From Parelaphostrongylus tenuis (Eukaryota; Nematoda; Chromadorea; Rhabditida; Metastrongylidae), in contig JAHQIW010000789.1 in NCBI GenBank assembly GCA_019055375.1, positions 62,001 through 126,000 of the forward strand: a stretch of DNA of 64,000 nucleotides, given 5' to 3'. Below the pieces are notes generated by a model. The model saw only the letters and a list, made by a program, of their open reading frames with translations, was not told the origin of the DNA and ran no database searches. This document shows positions 23,095-33,089 of this stretch, in pieces. Positions within the stretch are counted from its first letter, which is position 1. Each line of letters opens with the position of its first letter. Made by a program: the position numbers and the translations under genes.

Positions 23095-23544
23095 ACACAT
23101 TTCGCATTACGCTCAAAGTATTCCTTAATGCAGAAGTTCATAGAACGAATACTTACCAAGTCTGAAGAAAGAATGAAAGCATTAATCTTTAATTAGGGCG
23201 TGTCAGGAGAAGAACCTAACATCAATCATACAGTGAAGTGTTTACTCCCATTGGTGAAAATGCAAACAGGGACAACCTAACGGGAAGCAATTGGGCGGGC
23301 AAAGGAGACTTTTGTTAAGTGGCAGGCATCGGACAGTTACCCGCATGTGGTCACACTAAGGTCATTTGGAGAGTGTGGAGGAACGAATTGGGTACAGGAA
23401 ATGTTCTGAAGGCATTAAACTAGGAGTAAATGCTCGGAAACAACGCAGACGACGCGCATGTTCAGTGCACAAAGATAAAATGTGGTTCAAAGTACAGATA
23501 AACGGACAATAAAATATTACACGTTTGCTTCGAGTGTTTCTCTA

Positions 23545-23990
23545 GGACCACGCTCAATCTTCAGCATAATCTCATAATTATTATCTGAGTTCAACATGTT
23601 TATGTGGTCTGTTGATGGGCTCTTCTACAACCCGATACACTACAGGATTGGCTAAAGGCAAAAGGTTTTGCCCGACTGGACGAGGATTCTCAAGGCCGAA
23701 ATGAGTATCGGGCTGTAGGAGAGCCACTAGCAGGCCACATGACTGAAACGAACGGTGTAATATTTCAAATAGCAGCCACGAGCAATCGAGTGTAATACTA
23801 CCGATAAATGATTTTTCCTTGAGGTGCAATTGTGTAAACTCGTTCGTCGTTCGCGCACTCTTAGTATGGGGAACTGGGGCACTCCGAGAAGACTGGTTGA
23901 AGACGAAGAGCTCTGCCCAGTTGACGAGTCATCTCAAGGTCGAAACACGTGTATCGGCTTGTAGAAGAGCCCATTAATAAATCTCATGGA
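23545..23990. repeat. Dispersed foldback repeat with hammerhead-like cores
   Basis: Three related units lie here: one inverted (about 23,590-23,640) and two on the plus strand (about 23,656-23,740 and 23,900-23,990). They share TCGGGTTGTAGAAGAGCCCAT. The first plus-strand unit reads GCCCGA, CTGGACGA, a GG...GGCC hairpin, GAAA, then TCGGGC, so stem I pairs over six bases around a core with one extra G. The second reads TTGACGA, then CGAAACACGTGTA, where ACACGTGT is a palindromic stem III. Related DNA lies at 50.77-51.19 kb, starting from the same CCACGCTCAA.TTTCA region. Confidence 0.5.
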
Positions 23991-24599
23991 CAGTTGGACC
24001 CAAATAATAATTATGGGATATAGTCAGTACCCATAAAAAGACAGATCAAAGCCGCTTCTATAATTAACGATTGGCACCAACTCCAGAATACTTAATGATC
24101 GAATTTATTGGAGTAATCGAGAACTAGCATTGCATGCAGTGCGATGCATCATTTTTGTCAAAATTACTCATTGCCCCATTTCAATCGCAATAATGATTTT
24201 TGATATTGCATCAAATGAGAAGATATTTAATATTATAAGGTTGGTTGGAAATTATTTGTCTTCAGAAGTACAAAATACATAATGCGACTATTTTTTGACC
24301 TATTAATGCGTTTTTGTCCCGGCAGCAACTGAAAGACAAAGAGTAGGTACGACATGAAATATGATAGATAAATATCTAATCGAAATATGGATAACCATAA
24401 AGAACACATTATAAGATCGTTCGATAACAGCTCAAAGCAGGACGTTCCCCGTTAACATTTGCTTCCCGTTCAATGAAAATGCAAAAAATGCGTACGTGTC
24501 GTCCTTTATTGAAGCCTCATATATCACAATTAACCGTTTATTGTCGATATAAAACCATATTTAGTGACGAAGAAAGTATAAATTTTATCAGAAATTTAC

Positions 24600-24850
24600 C
24601 ACACATGCCACTCGAAAACGCTCGTCGCCCCTGGCGACCGCGCCGCTCGCCGTGCAGGATCTTTACCACAGGTTGTCAAGGTGTTAAACACATTGGGCAC
24701 GACAGTCCCATAGCGTTAGCACCTACCCGTTAGCGCGCGCGACGGTTGGTGGCGTGCAGTTTGCACTGAGGACTGTTGTGCTCGCGTCCAAAACGGGAAC
24801 AAGGTTGCTGGTTTGACCCCCGTATACGACACTGCACTGCAGTGTTTTGA
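24600..24850 (+). repeat. GC-rich tRNA-like repeat
   Basis: A GC-rich island contains GTGGCGTGCAGTTTGCACTG and, 60 bases on, TGCTGGTTTGACCCCC, which resemble Pol III A and B boxes. A similar but weaker pair (GTCGTGGGTCTGTCGC and GCGGATTTGAATCTTG) lies at 25,225-25,280. These could be SINE heads of another family. There is no foldable tRNA that I can see. Confidence 0.3.
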
Positions 24851-27249
24851 TATCATATCTCGGTATCCATTAGTACTGAAGGTTCTTCTATAACGTGATC
24901 ATTAAATCATTAAAACACCCAGCTGTCTAATTTTTCACTACCTTTTGATGTCGTTGATCATTGGGGTAGCACGCATATCAAACTTTTTCCGAATTCTCTT
25001 CAGCGATGCGGTAGAAGTGAATTCTAAACATATCATATGAAATGAGTGGTGACATATTGTGTCAGTTGATTTGAGCAATATTGACTGAAAACAGACAGAT
25101 AGCACTAAAAAACTACAATGAAGCATCGTGGTAGGGGACTCGAGCATCAACCTTATCCCGTTATACAGGGAGTACGAAACACTTGTCATTCAAGAATGCT
25201 CACCGGCAGGCCGCCGCGCCCCAGGACAGGGCGGAGCTAACGTCGTGGGTCTGTCGCACTCAATGTCTTAGTGATGCGGATTTGAATCTTGAATAAAATT
25301 TATGTAGAGAGAACCTTGAACATAGTTATTTTATTTCAGATTTATTCATTAACAAAAATCACGAAATTTGCAGCAAAACTAGGTCGTTGCACCGTTTCAG
25401 GCCTCACGACTCCGCCCGCTTCCATGGTACACACTGAAGACCGCCGCAGTTTGTACTCGAGTATCTGGTATTGCAAACTAGTAAGGAGGGTGGCTCAGGG
25501 ATTTGTAAGGGCGTCTTGTAATGCAAACACTGCGCTCGCAACTTTCAGTCTTAAGTTTTATATTCGCGACTTTTGGATTGCGTATGAGTAAGGTACAATT
25601 TTCTGACAGTTCATCAATTCCCAAAAAAACAAACTGCCTGCTCTTACTGAACTTACTCCTACTTAACTTCATCCTTTCAGATCTCTGATGTTCTCGAACG
25701 CCAGAGACGTAGCGCTTTCGTTCCTGACGCTGTCATCTCAACCATTTTGGATCAACTGACTGTTACGTCACTTATGAACCAATGTTATGTCAAGCAGCTA
25801 TTATTAATTTAGCGGCCGATGATGGTGGGTCTTTAAAAACGAACATACACCCAAAAGACTCAACAAATATAGCGGCACTATTTAAGCAAAACTGTGTTTG
25901 TTCGACTTCAAAAAGCAAACAATTTTTAGAAAGTACTAAGAAATGCTTCAAAATATGAAGAAAACTACCAGAATGGCGCTCTAAAAAGCCTTTGAAATCT
26001 TGCATTATGATAAACGAGGACGAATGACTGTAGACAACTGATCCATATCATCGACCCTTAAGAAAACGGGGACGCCCCAAACGTATTTGAGTGAACCTTT
26101 GTCAGTATTCCTGTGTTATAGGCTTTATCAACAAAAAATATGCTTTCGAAAAACCGGCGATATCTTCCATGAGAATTTCCTCTCATCCACCACACCATGT
26201 AATAATTTCCTTTGCCTACTCTACCAATTAACTTCGCCATATATTAGACGATTTAGTTCTTTCCCCTGATATGCAGATACGTGGCTGCCAATGATAGTAT
26301 TTATGGATGAATCGTATCAATTACACTTTCCCTGGTTATGAAAGTGTTTGGACAGTAGACTGCATGTCAATTTGACTCCTTCAGGTTCTGAAGGAGCGCG
26401 ATACGGCAGAAATCGTCAGCGACTGTAATACTATGGTGCTGTATAATTTTTTCTGAATAAAACACTATCATCAGCAACCTTGCATGTGCTTGGCAAAGAG
26501 AAATAATTAAATTCCAATTTTTTTCCGAAAATGACTTAATGTCGAGTGATGGCCTAAAAAATTTGGAAGAATAAAACAAATAAGTGCTCGAACTTTTGCA
26601 GCTCTTTCAAAAACTTGCGTCTTGATTGAAAAAAAGATCTCTTTCAAAGTCTCAAAGTTTTCTCCCATCCTACCCAATGAAGCCGCAGAAACTGCATCAT
26701 TGTTGGTAATACTGTGACGGAAAATTTGCACTCCAATGAATACGGGGAAAAGCGCATGTCAGCTATGATGCACATAAAGGCTATTCCCGGGAGTACACTT
26801 AAGAATTTCGAAATCCTCAGTTTGAACAGCTTTTCTTTTCAATTCAAATTTTTTTTTGTAAAGAAAAATTCTGGGTAGACCTCAAACATTACCATGGCAA
26901 AATTGTCGAAGATGATGTGGCAAAATGTGATGGACCAGAGCAATTCGCACAACTGGAGTCAGGTAAGTTTGGATCATCACATTTTTCTCAGCACCTGGCA
27001 CTGTCGGTGGAAACTGAGATCTAAATGTGATGTGGACCGGTATTTATTATTGCACCGAAGTGGCAAATCACATGAGTGTTAAATAGTCAAATGCAATACA
27101 GTAATTTACTTCTATGTATACGATGTGATAAATTTGGATTAAATGCTTTCATTTGAAAGTAGGTGAAAAATTTCTAAATGAAAAATTATTGGGAGGACCT
27201 TTCTTTAAATCTAATGCGAGGAAATGCTCATCATCCTCTGATTACTAAC

Positions 27250-27580
27250 TATAAAGATTAAAAAAGATGAAGGACGGAGCTTTCGGTTTGGATCAGTCCC
27301 TGAGAGATATGTCTCGTCTCCAGTATTCAGTTTTCATATGAGGTGATTGAAAGCATATATGGTCTTTACAATGACTCGTGGTGCCTACCGATGTATCAAG
27401 TCAGTGCTGCCATCCTTCCACACAAGTCTGATATAAATTTCCCGACCTGAAGGCACAGAGGGTTTGATGTGCCCTGTGAATGTGATCAAAGCAGCGACCA
27501 TTGAGTGATCGATCGCGTGTGTCACAGTACACCTCTGAGCACGTGCGTCTGACGCGTACACTGTGAAAGAGCGTTGATTA
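27250..27580 (-). repeat. tRNA-derived SINE, family 1
   Basis: This is a diverged minus-strand copy of the pair at 30.08-30.71 kb. Shared parts are AGACTTGTGTGG, CGAGTCATTGTAAAG, TATATGC and the 3' block CTGATCCAAACCGAAAGCTCCGTCCTTC. The tRNA-like head has decayed here. Confidence 0.6.
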
Positions 27581-27589
27581 CGATTGCGA

Positions 27590-28250
27590 AGATAAGACGA
27601 ATATAAGGACTGGATTTATTTGAGCGATCATATTTTCAATCAGTTATTTATTCGGAGCACGTCCGTGTTCCAGTATAGATCTATCTCATAATCCGCTGTT
27701 AAAAATTCGTCAAGAAAAATTAAATTTTGTAAGAAATAAAAGTTCATCAACACCCTCGTGTTTGCTAAAAAAATTTCCCGAAATTATTCAGTCAATGCCG
27801 AGGTTAATCAATTGTCGTTCTTCTTCACTTCAATTACTCCAAGGCGTACCAGCAAAATATTTCTGACTCGTCAAAAAAGTCCTTTCATTAAGACAAAAGA
27901 TTGTCTTAGCTAGACAAACGATTCATTTCCTCTGTCGTTGCTTTAAACATCAAGTCGCCCCGAACTTCGTCAAACACAAATAACTTCCACTTCCAAATAA
28001 ATTAGGCTCCTACGGAATCACTTGGATGTAAACAAGATCTAATGTATTCTCAATCAAAAAAGTCGTGAGTCGAAAGAATTTCATTGTGTTCAATATTTAG
28101 AGGAACGCCTTTGGAGCAGAATCAAGGGTGGGTCAATTTTGATTTACGAATCTATTAGATCAAATGCTAAAGTAGTTTTCTGCCAGAAAATTTGAAAACT
28201 TTTGAACAATTCGCATAGGCAAACTTCAACAAAACACTATAACTACCGTT
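27590..28250. other. No identifiable gene
   Basis: AT-rich DNA between a SINE and a Penelope-like element. I see no conserved coding or RNA feature. Confidence 0.45.
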
Positions 28251-28905
28251 AACGAAAAGCCTAAGAGTCTAACTACCATCAATAATGTGCCGGAAAAATC
28301 AAGGGCCACCGTCTTAGGAGGCACGACTCTACCCGATAGTGCGTGCTCGCTCTTAGAAATGGCCTCAAGTTTCTCACTCAGCGGCAACCCATTTCTGAGG
28401 AAAGCCCTGTGTAGTATCGCGTGCAATTTGCAAGCCCTTCAAGATCGGCTCCGCTATAAAGCTAGACTAGAATCATCCAACAGGCACGAACAACAACAAA
28501 ATGTTGGGGCATTGCCAACACCGCCTTTTCCTTAAGCGTTCTTTGAGCTACAAGGCCCTAATAATAAAGTAGATATCAATTTTCGCATATTTTCGGACGA
28601 AACTCTTAGGATCCTTGATTACTAACGCGCGAAAAAGTTTAATTCTAACCTAACATCAAAGCAGAAAAGCGGTATACGACAGATAGGGGAGCTAATAAAG
28701 TCCAAATCCATGCAACATCAGTTAGTTAGTGACATGAGAGGAGAGTTCGTGGTAATTCCCCATCAGTTGGATGTTGAGATAACGAAAAAACATCTAGAGG
28801 ACATTACACTCTACCGTCCATCATCTGATAAGGAATTTCAGAAACAATATCGAAATATACTTCTGCTATCGACTGCTTTTTTCACAGACCCGCTCAAAAT
28901 GATTT

Positions 28906-29208
28906 AATCTGATAAGGATATGACATATTTAGAGCCATAGGTCTAGTGCTATATAGGCGCCTATTTCGTCCTATTGGGACTCATCAGTAGCACCCTCCCT
29001 CGGTTCCGTCGATCCCTTGAGGTGAAATAATCCTCTAAAGGAACCGACGCCGAGTAAAATTAAGCACCCAAAGTAGGATGATGGTATTACCTGACTTTGT
29101 GGTGACCGGCAGTCGAGCTTACGGCTTTTAAAATGACGAATAGGACGAAATAGGCGCCTATATAGCACTAGACCTATGGCTCAAAATATGTCATATCCTT
29201 ATCAGATT
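28906..29208. mobile_element. Foldback element carrying a hammerhead ribozyme
   Basis: The ends are inverse copies: AATCTGATAAGGATATGACATA at 28,906 and its complement ending ATCAGATT at 29,208. Each arm runs about 65-70 bp and includes the ribozyme's stem III and stem I 3' strand. The left arm holds a complete minus-strand hammerhead; the right arm has only the second half, because CTGATGAGTCCC has shrunk to ATGACGA. Homology with the element at 40.25-40.73 kb goes beyond the TIR into TTTTGAGCGG..TGT, so the true unit may be larger, possibly a terminal piece of a Penelope-like element. Confidence 0.7.
28946..28993 (-). ncRNA. Hammerhead ribozyme, complete consensus
   Basis: On the minus strand the order is GTGCTA, CTGATGA, GTCC-CAATA-GGAC, GAAA, then TAGGCGCCTAT, A, TAGCAC. 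All catalytic core bases (CTGATGA and GAAA) are present. Stem I GTGCTA/TAGCAC pairs over six bases and stem II over four with a five-base loop. Stem III ATAGGCGCCTAT is a perfect palindrome, able to form a four-base-pair hairpin in cis or a longer duplex in trans. The base at the cleavage position is A (28,952), allowed by the NUH rule, so self-cleavage would fall between 28,952 and 28,951. Stem II with loop closely resembles the well-known schistosome-type hammerheads. Hammerheads are known in Penelope-like elements, which fits this setting. Confidence 0.85.
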
Positions 29209-29221
29209 AAAAATACGTTCA

Positions 29222-29257
29222 GGCTCTGATGAAGGCGTATTCGCCGAAACGTCAGCC
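29222..29257 (+). ncRNA. Short hammerhead ribozyme of the Penelope type
   Basis: The order is GGCT, CTGATGA, A, GGCG-TATT-CGCC, GAAAC, GTC, AGCC. The core is complete, stem I GGCT/AGCC pairs over four bases, stem II over four, and stem III is minimal (the C and G between GAAA and TC). Very short stem III is known for hammerheads of Penelope-like elements and is thought to need dimers. One extra A between the core and stem II departs from the strict consensus. It lies in the replaced middle of the Penelope-like element. Confidence 0.65.
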
Positions 29258-30079
29258 ACAAGCAAACGCGAAAACTCATCAACCGGAAAGAAGAACACAA
29301 TCGATTGGGTAAAAAGATACCAACCTCAAGAAGCTTTAAATAAAGACTAGTTTTCTAAGCTAAACGCTTAGTCAGAGTACATAAAATTTGCCCGTGAGAT
29401 GCCGCAAAAAGTGGCTTCGTTTTCTAAATGTGCAAATTAATCTATCCGATAACGGCTACATTACGAAGTGGTACCGAAAACCAGGTAGCAAAAATACGTC
29501 GGTTCATTATCTCTCCTCTCAAATTCCTCATATACAAGAAAGGCGCTTAAAACTATGTTTCGTACAGCAGACGTGTGCACTGGTAAAGAGCAGGGGTAGA
29601 ATCCTTGAACCTGGTGTGGGATATAGCCATTTCCACTGACTACGAAGCTGGACCACCTTGATATAGATTTGGAGGGAATGACGCACCCACCAAACGATGA
29701 TTTCAACGAAAGCAAGGTCCCTTTAATTCTTTCCTTCTTATCAAACGATAAAAGTATACCTATAGAACATTGTTTGGAAAGAGCAGATTGTAAAAAATCA
29801 GAACGCATACTAAAATACCTCCGAATAATCTGAAGACCCAATTAGTTCGCAACCGTAAATGCATGTTGTGCGTCAATCAACATTGATCAATATCATGTTA
29901 GCGCTCTTCCGTTCATTTAGATATCCTTCTTGTTCTTACAGCTAACACTCCAGGCTGGTTTACCACCAACTAACTATAGTTGTTTGAGCATTAGATTAAT
30001 TTACAGGCTTGTCACTTTACGAGGTTATAAAGAGTGCTTTCTCGTTTCAGCATAGTCAAAGATATAGTTTCCGTGCAGT

Positions 30080-30370
30080 ATTCTTTCAATATGAGCGCAT
30101 GTAGTGCAGTGGTTAGAGGTGTTCTGTGTCGCACACAAGGTAGATGGTTTGATCTCACGCTCATGGCTCACCAAGCCTCATGGCTTATCATCCTTCCTCG
30201 GTCGGTACACCAGACTGGTCTCCGACTTATCTGGGAGGACGAGCGGCATTGACTCGATAAGCCGGAGAACACCGCGAGTCATTGTAAAGGCCAGATATGC
30301 ATTCAATAACCTCGAAGTATCGCTCAAAGGCTGATTAACACTGAGAGCTTTATCTTTCTATTCCTTCAAT
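30080..30370 (+). repeat. tRNA-derived SINE, family 1, plus copy
   Basis: The head has TAGTGCAGTGGTTAGAGGT (30,102-30,120; A-box-like) and GATGGTTTGATCTC (30,143-30,156; B-box-like). The body contains AGACTGGTCTCCGACTTATC and CGCGAGTCATTGTAAAGGC, and the 3' end TGATTAACACTGAGAGCTTTATC. The copy is close to the inverted one just downstream. Confidence 0.75.
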
Positions 30371-30414
30371 CCTAGGTATGTTTTTAATTTCGACCTTCAA
30401 AAAACGCAAAAGCT

Positions 30415-30712
30415 AAAAAAAAAGGATGAAGCTCTCAGCGTTGATCAATTCCTGAGGGATGCGTCATGCATTCATCTTCAATTTTTAACATCTTTTACGG
30501 TGATTCAACGCATATCTAGCCTTTGCAATGACTCGTAATGGCCTCCCGCTGAACCGCGTCAGTGCTGTTTATCCTCCCCACACAAGTCTGGGACCACTTA
30601 GGTACCAATTTACCGACCCTGGAGGGATGGATGGCTTGATGAGAAATGAGCGCGAGATCGAACCATTGACCTCGTCTGCGACGTAGAGCACCCTTAACCA
30701 CTGCGCCCAAGT
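30415..30712 (-). repeat. tRNA-derived SINE, family 1, minus copy
   Basis: On the minus strand it starts TGGGCGCAGTGGTTAAGGGTG, then GGTTCGATCTCGCGCTC, the two Pol III promoter boxes in good form. The body matches its inverted neighbour and it ends in AGAGCTTCATCC followed by a run of T. The two SINEs are joined tail to tail across about 40 bases. Confidence 0.8.
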
Positions 30713-31133
30713 AAGAAATTCAATTTAATTCGATTGAAAAAATTTAGAAAATTCAAAAATTCAAAATGAATTATAATCAGTTGACTGCTCTGTCACAAGT
30801 ACAGCGTATGCAAACGTTAAAGGTATCTATAGAGGCATTAACGCGTTCTGCTGCACAAAAGCTTCTCTGACTATACCTATCAATCGACTTTTTTGTGTCA
30901 TCACTCCAAAATTCAATATTTTGATAGAATTAATCCGCCCTGACTATTCATCACTACAATGGTATTTTTGTTTAATTGCTTCGTTAGGCTATACCATAAA
31001 AAGCACATAAATGAATAGTTTAATCTCACTTTTTTAATTTATCATTTATTTATTATTTTATTTAGTTTATTTTTTTAAATAGTTTATTTTTATAAGTTTT
31101 TTATTCTCAAATATTCTTTACTGAAATAACGTT

Positions 31134-33089
31134 TTAGGTGACGGTGGCAACTGCCGTGACGAAGTGCGATCCAAGCGTACCCGATGTTATCATTCGAAGC
31201 ACTCTGTTCACTACACTTTGCCACATCTCCCTATTCCAAGTTGCCATGATGAAGTTTGAGGTCTAAATAAAGCACTTTCGCTTTTTGAGAGAAGCGCATT
31301 CAAAAGATGAAACAGCCCTAACCGTGAGAGTTCCTGCAATTGATAAGTGCTGAGAAGAAATGGGCATCAGAAGTGTGTCATCGCTTATCTTACACATCAT
31401 TTACTGCCGCTGCAGGTGGACATATTCTCGTAACTGTGCTACCGAATATGACGCAGGTCACCATCATCATGTCTTGATTGACTGCAACAAATAGCTTCAT
31501 TCAAACTTTCGTTCTCACTGAAAAGCCTGACAAAGCAAAAGTTTATTATTTTTCATGTTTTTCGCATTTTCTCTATTTTTTGTTCAATAAATAACTCGTA
31601 AGATACTGCATTTCGTGGCCGAATCAATTGAAAGATTTCTGAAAAGCAGAAGCTTTGACACTTGCAAGCACGCATTTTTATTTACGATTGGAGCACTCAT
31701 TAGAACATAGGTCGGTATCCTTTTTTTTTTTTTGGTAAGAGTATCCCTCTTTCTATATTTCTACATCAAAATTTTACTTTGTTCACCTCACAACTGTGGG
31801 CAGTCCACTTAAATAATCCGGTTCTAAAGAAGACAAGTACCGTAACGTTAGTTCAACAAAAGTTCTGCAACATCTCTGTGTTATTCCAATAATTCGAAGA
31901 AAATGCTCTTGAAAAATTTCAACAAATTACTTTTCCACATGAGACGATTTGAGATCAATAAAGACAATGCATTTTTCCAAGCGTCGAATTCTCCGAATAT
32001 GTGCTTAAAGTTGAAGACTTACAATCTTGTGGGTTGACCTTAGCGAGTGGACAACTCAATGGCGTGTAGAGGGCATTGACATCGAGCTGACCCAGAATGG
32101 TTGTGATTGCAGCATCAGGGAGGCCAGCAGCACGTCCTTGTTGTTCAAGAACGTCTAGCACCTATAAGGCGAGGTTTTCGTTAGCTAAAGTTTTTTGAAA
32201 GAGTTTCCAAATAATTTGAGTACAGTCATTTGAGAGCTTCTAGAATCATGATGCCTACGAAATCTTCAAGAAGTAGACTCTATCCATGCTTTTCTGCTCG
32301 AAAAAAACCTATTCTCTAAGAATTATGAGCTCACCCCTTGTATTACAAGACGTTTAACAAGTGCTTCCGCCGAATTTGAGTTTGGTGAAATACCAGGAAC
32401 CTGTGCCTGCACCGCTGGTGTAGTAGAATACGCCATTGCCACTGGCAAGCTGAAGCCGGTAACGTTGAATCTCCATGTCCTCGACGCAGCTGAATTTGAC
32501 GGATTTTGGGCTATTAAGTTGATAACCGAACACAATTCATTCTATTTCTAATCGACACATAAAACTTGGGAGTAATAAGGCTAGTCAAATAGTGGAATAA
32601 ATAATTGAATAAATAAAAAGTAAGCAGCATATAAGCACAATATTTGGAAAAAAACGATGAAGTCAGCCTTGCCCATCGGTACGCGTCCTGTTGAATTATA
32701 ATGGAAGCAGATCGATAAGGCTGCATCTGCTATTTTAGCCAAAAAGTAACAAAAGGTTCGTTGAAACTAGGGGCTAGGTCACAACGAGTAAATAGTTACT
32801 AGTGGTCGTAGTTAAGTCCACAAAATAGTATATTCAGATTGCTTTATGCACTGATGAAAATCACCGAGAATGTTTCTGTGGGAGCGTCGTCTTTATTACA
32901 CCTTTCAAATTGAATTGAAGTATTAGATGAATCAATTTTAGCTAACAGTCTCAAATCTTTATTTGAATTTGCAAATGTTTACACTACAGTGAAAATTTTC
33001 TTTCTAATACCTGGAAGTGTTCCACATCCCAACACAGCTGTGATAGTTAGCAGTAAGATCAAATGCGAATATGGTAGAATCCTGAACAT
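31134..33089 (-). pseudogene. Small secreted-protein family, copy B (best preserved, but broken in exon 4)
   Basis: Exon 1 (33,011-33,089) starts with ATG and encodes a signal peptide ending LLTITAVLGCGTLPG, then a GTATTAG donor. Exon 2 (32,335-32,510) follows an AATAG acceptor and carries NPSNSAASRTWRF, then NVTGFSLPVAMAYS and ALVKRLVIQG, ending at GTGAGC. Exon 3 (32,023-32,161) follows TTATAG and reads VLDVLEQQGRAAGLPDA, ending at GTAAGT. Exon 4 (31,323-31,481) begins after TTGCAG with VTCVIFGSTVTRIC but shifts frame and meets TAA at 31,389-31,391. Exon 5 (31,134-31,262) follows TTTAG and carries FIMATWNREMWQSVVNRVLRM and GSHFVTAVATVT before TAA. Apart from exon 4 everything is intact, so this copy defines the family's gene model: about 190 residues, secreted, four or more cysteines. 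Function unknown. Confidence 0.75.

Larger units (their letters stand above)
20881..26962 (+). pseudogene. Small secreted-protein family, copy D (diverged, start missing)
   Basis: Plus-strand exons can be placed by similarity to copies A-C. Exon 1, about 20,881-20,954, encodes SLLLPISAVLGCGVMPAGQ and ends at a GT donor (GTAGTG). Exon 2, about 25,373-25,510, follows TTTGCAG and carries CTVSGLTTPPASMVHT and QGFVRA. Exon 3, from 25,680 after TTTCAG, carries ISDVLERQRRSAFVPDAVIS. Exon 4, about 26,689-26,820, carries NCIIVGNTVTENL. Exon 5, 26,879-26,962 after TAG, carries TSNITMAKLSKMMWQNV. Exon 1 has an in-frame stop upstream and no ATG, exon 4 lacks an obvious donor, and exon 5 loses family resemblance after MWQNV. 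It is the most diverged copy and probably dead, though exons 2-4 are open. Intron 1 is over 4 kb and full of other repeats. Confidence 0.55.
28255..29885 (+). pseudogene. Penelope-like element with its reverse-transcriptase core missing
   Basis: The plus strand carries the same polyprotein as the element at the left edge. An N-terminal part (28,285-28,535) has NPFLRKALCSIACNLQALQDRLR. A second part (28,540-28,850) has NNKVDINF and GEFVVIPHQLDVEITKK, matching GESVVIPTQLDIAITK at 1.4-1.5 kb. A third (29,388-29,560) has WLRFLNVQINLSDNGYITKWYRKPG, and a linker (29,640-29,880) has VPLILSFLSNDKSIPIEHCL and LKTQLVRNRK. The catalytic palm with YIDD is absent. In its place lie 28,855-29,340, a hammerhead-bearing foldback and a second hammerhead motif. 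The GIY-YIG domain is cut off at about 29,885. The copy is therefore dead and internally replaced. Confidence 0.85.
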
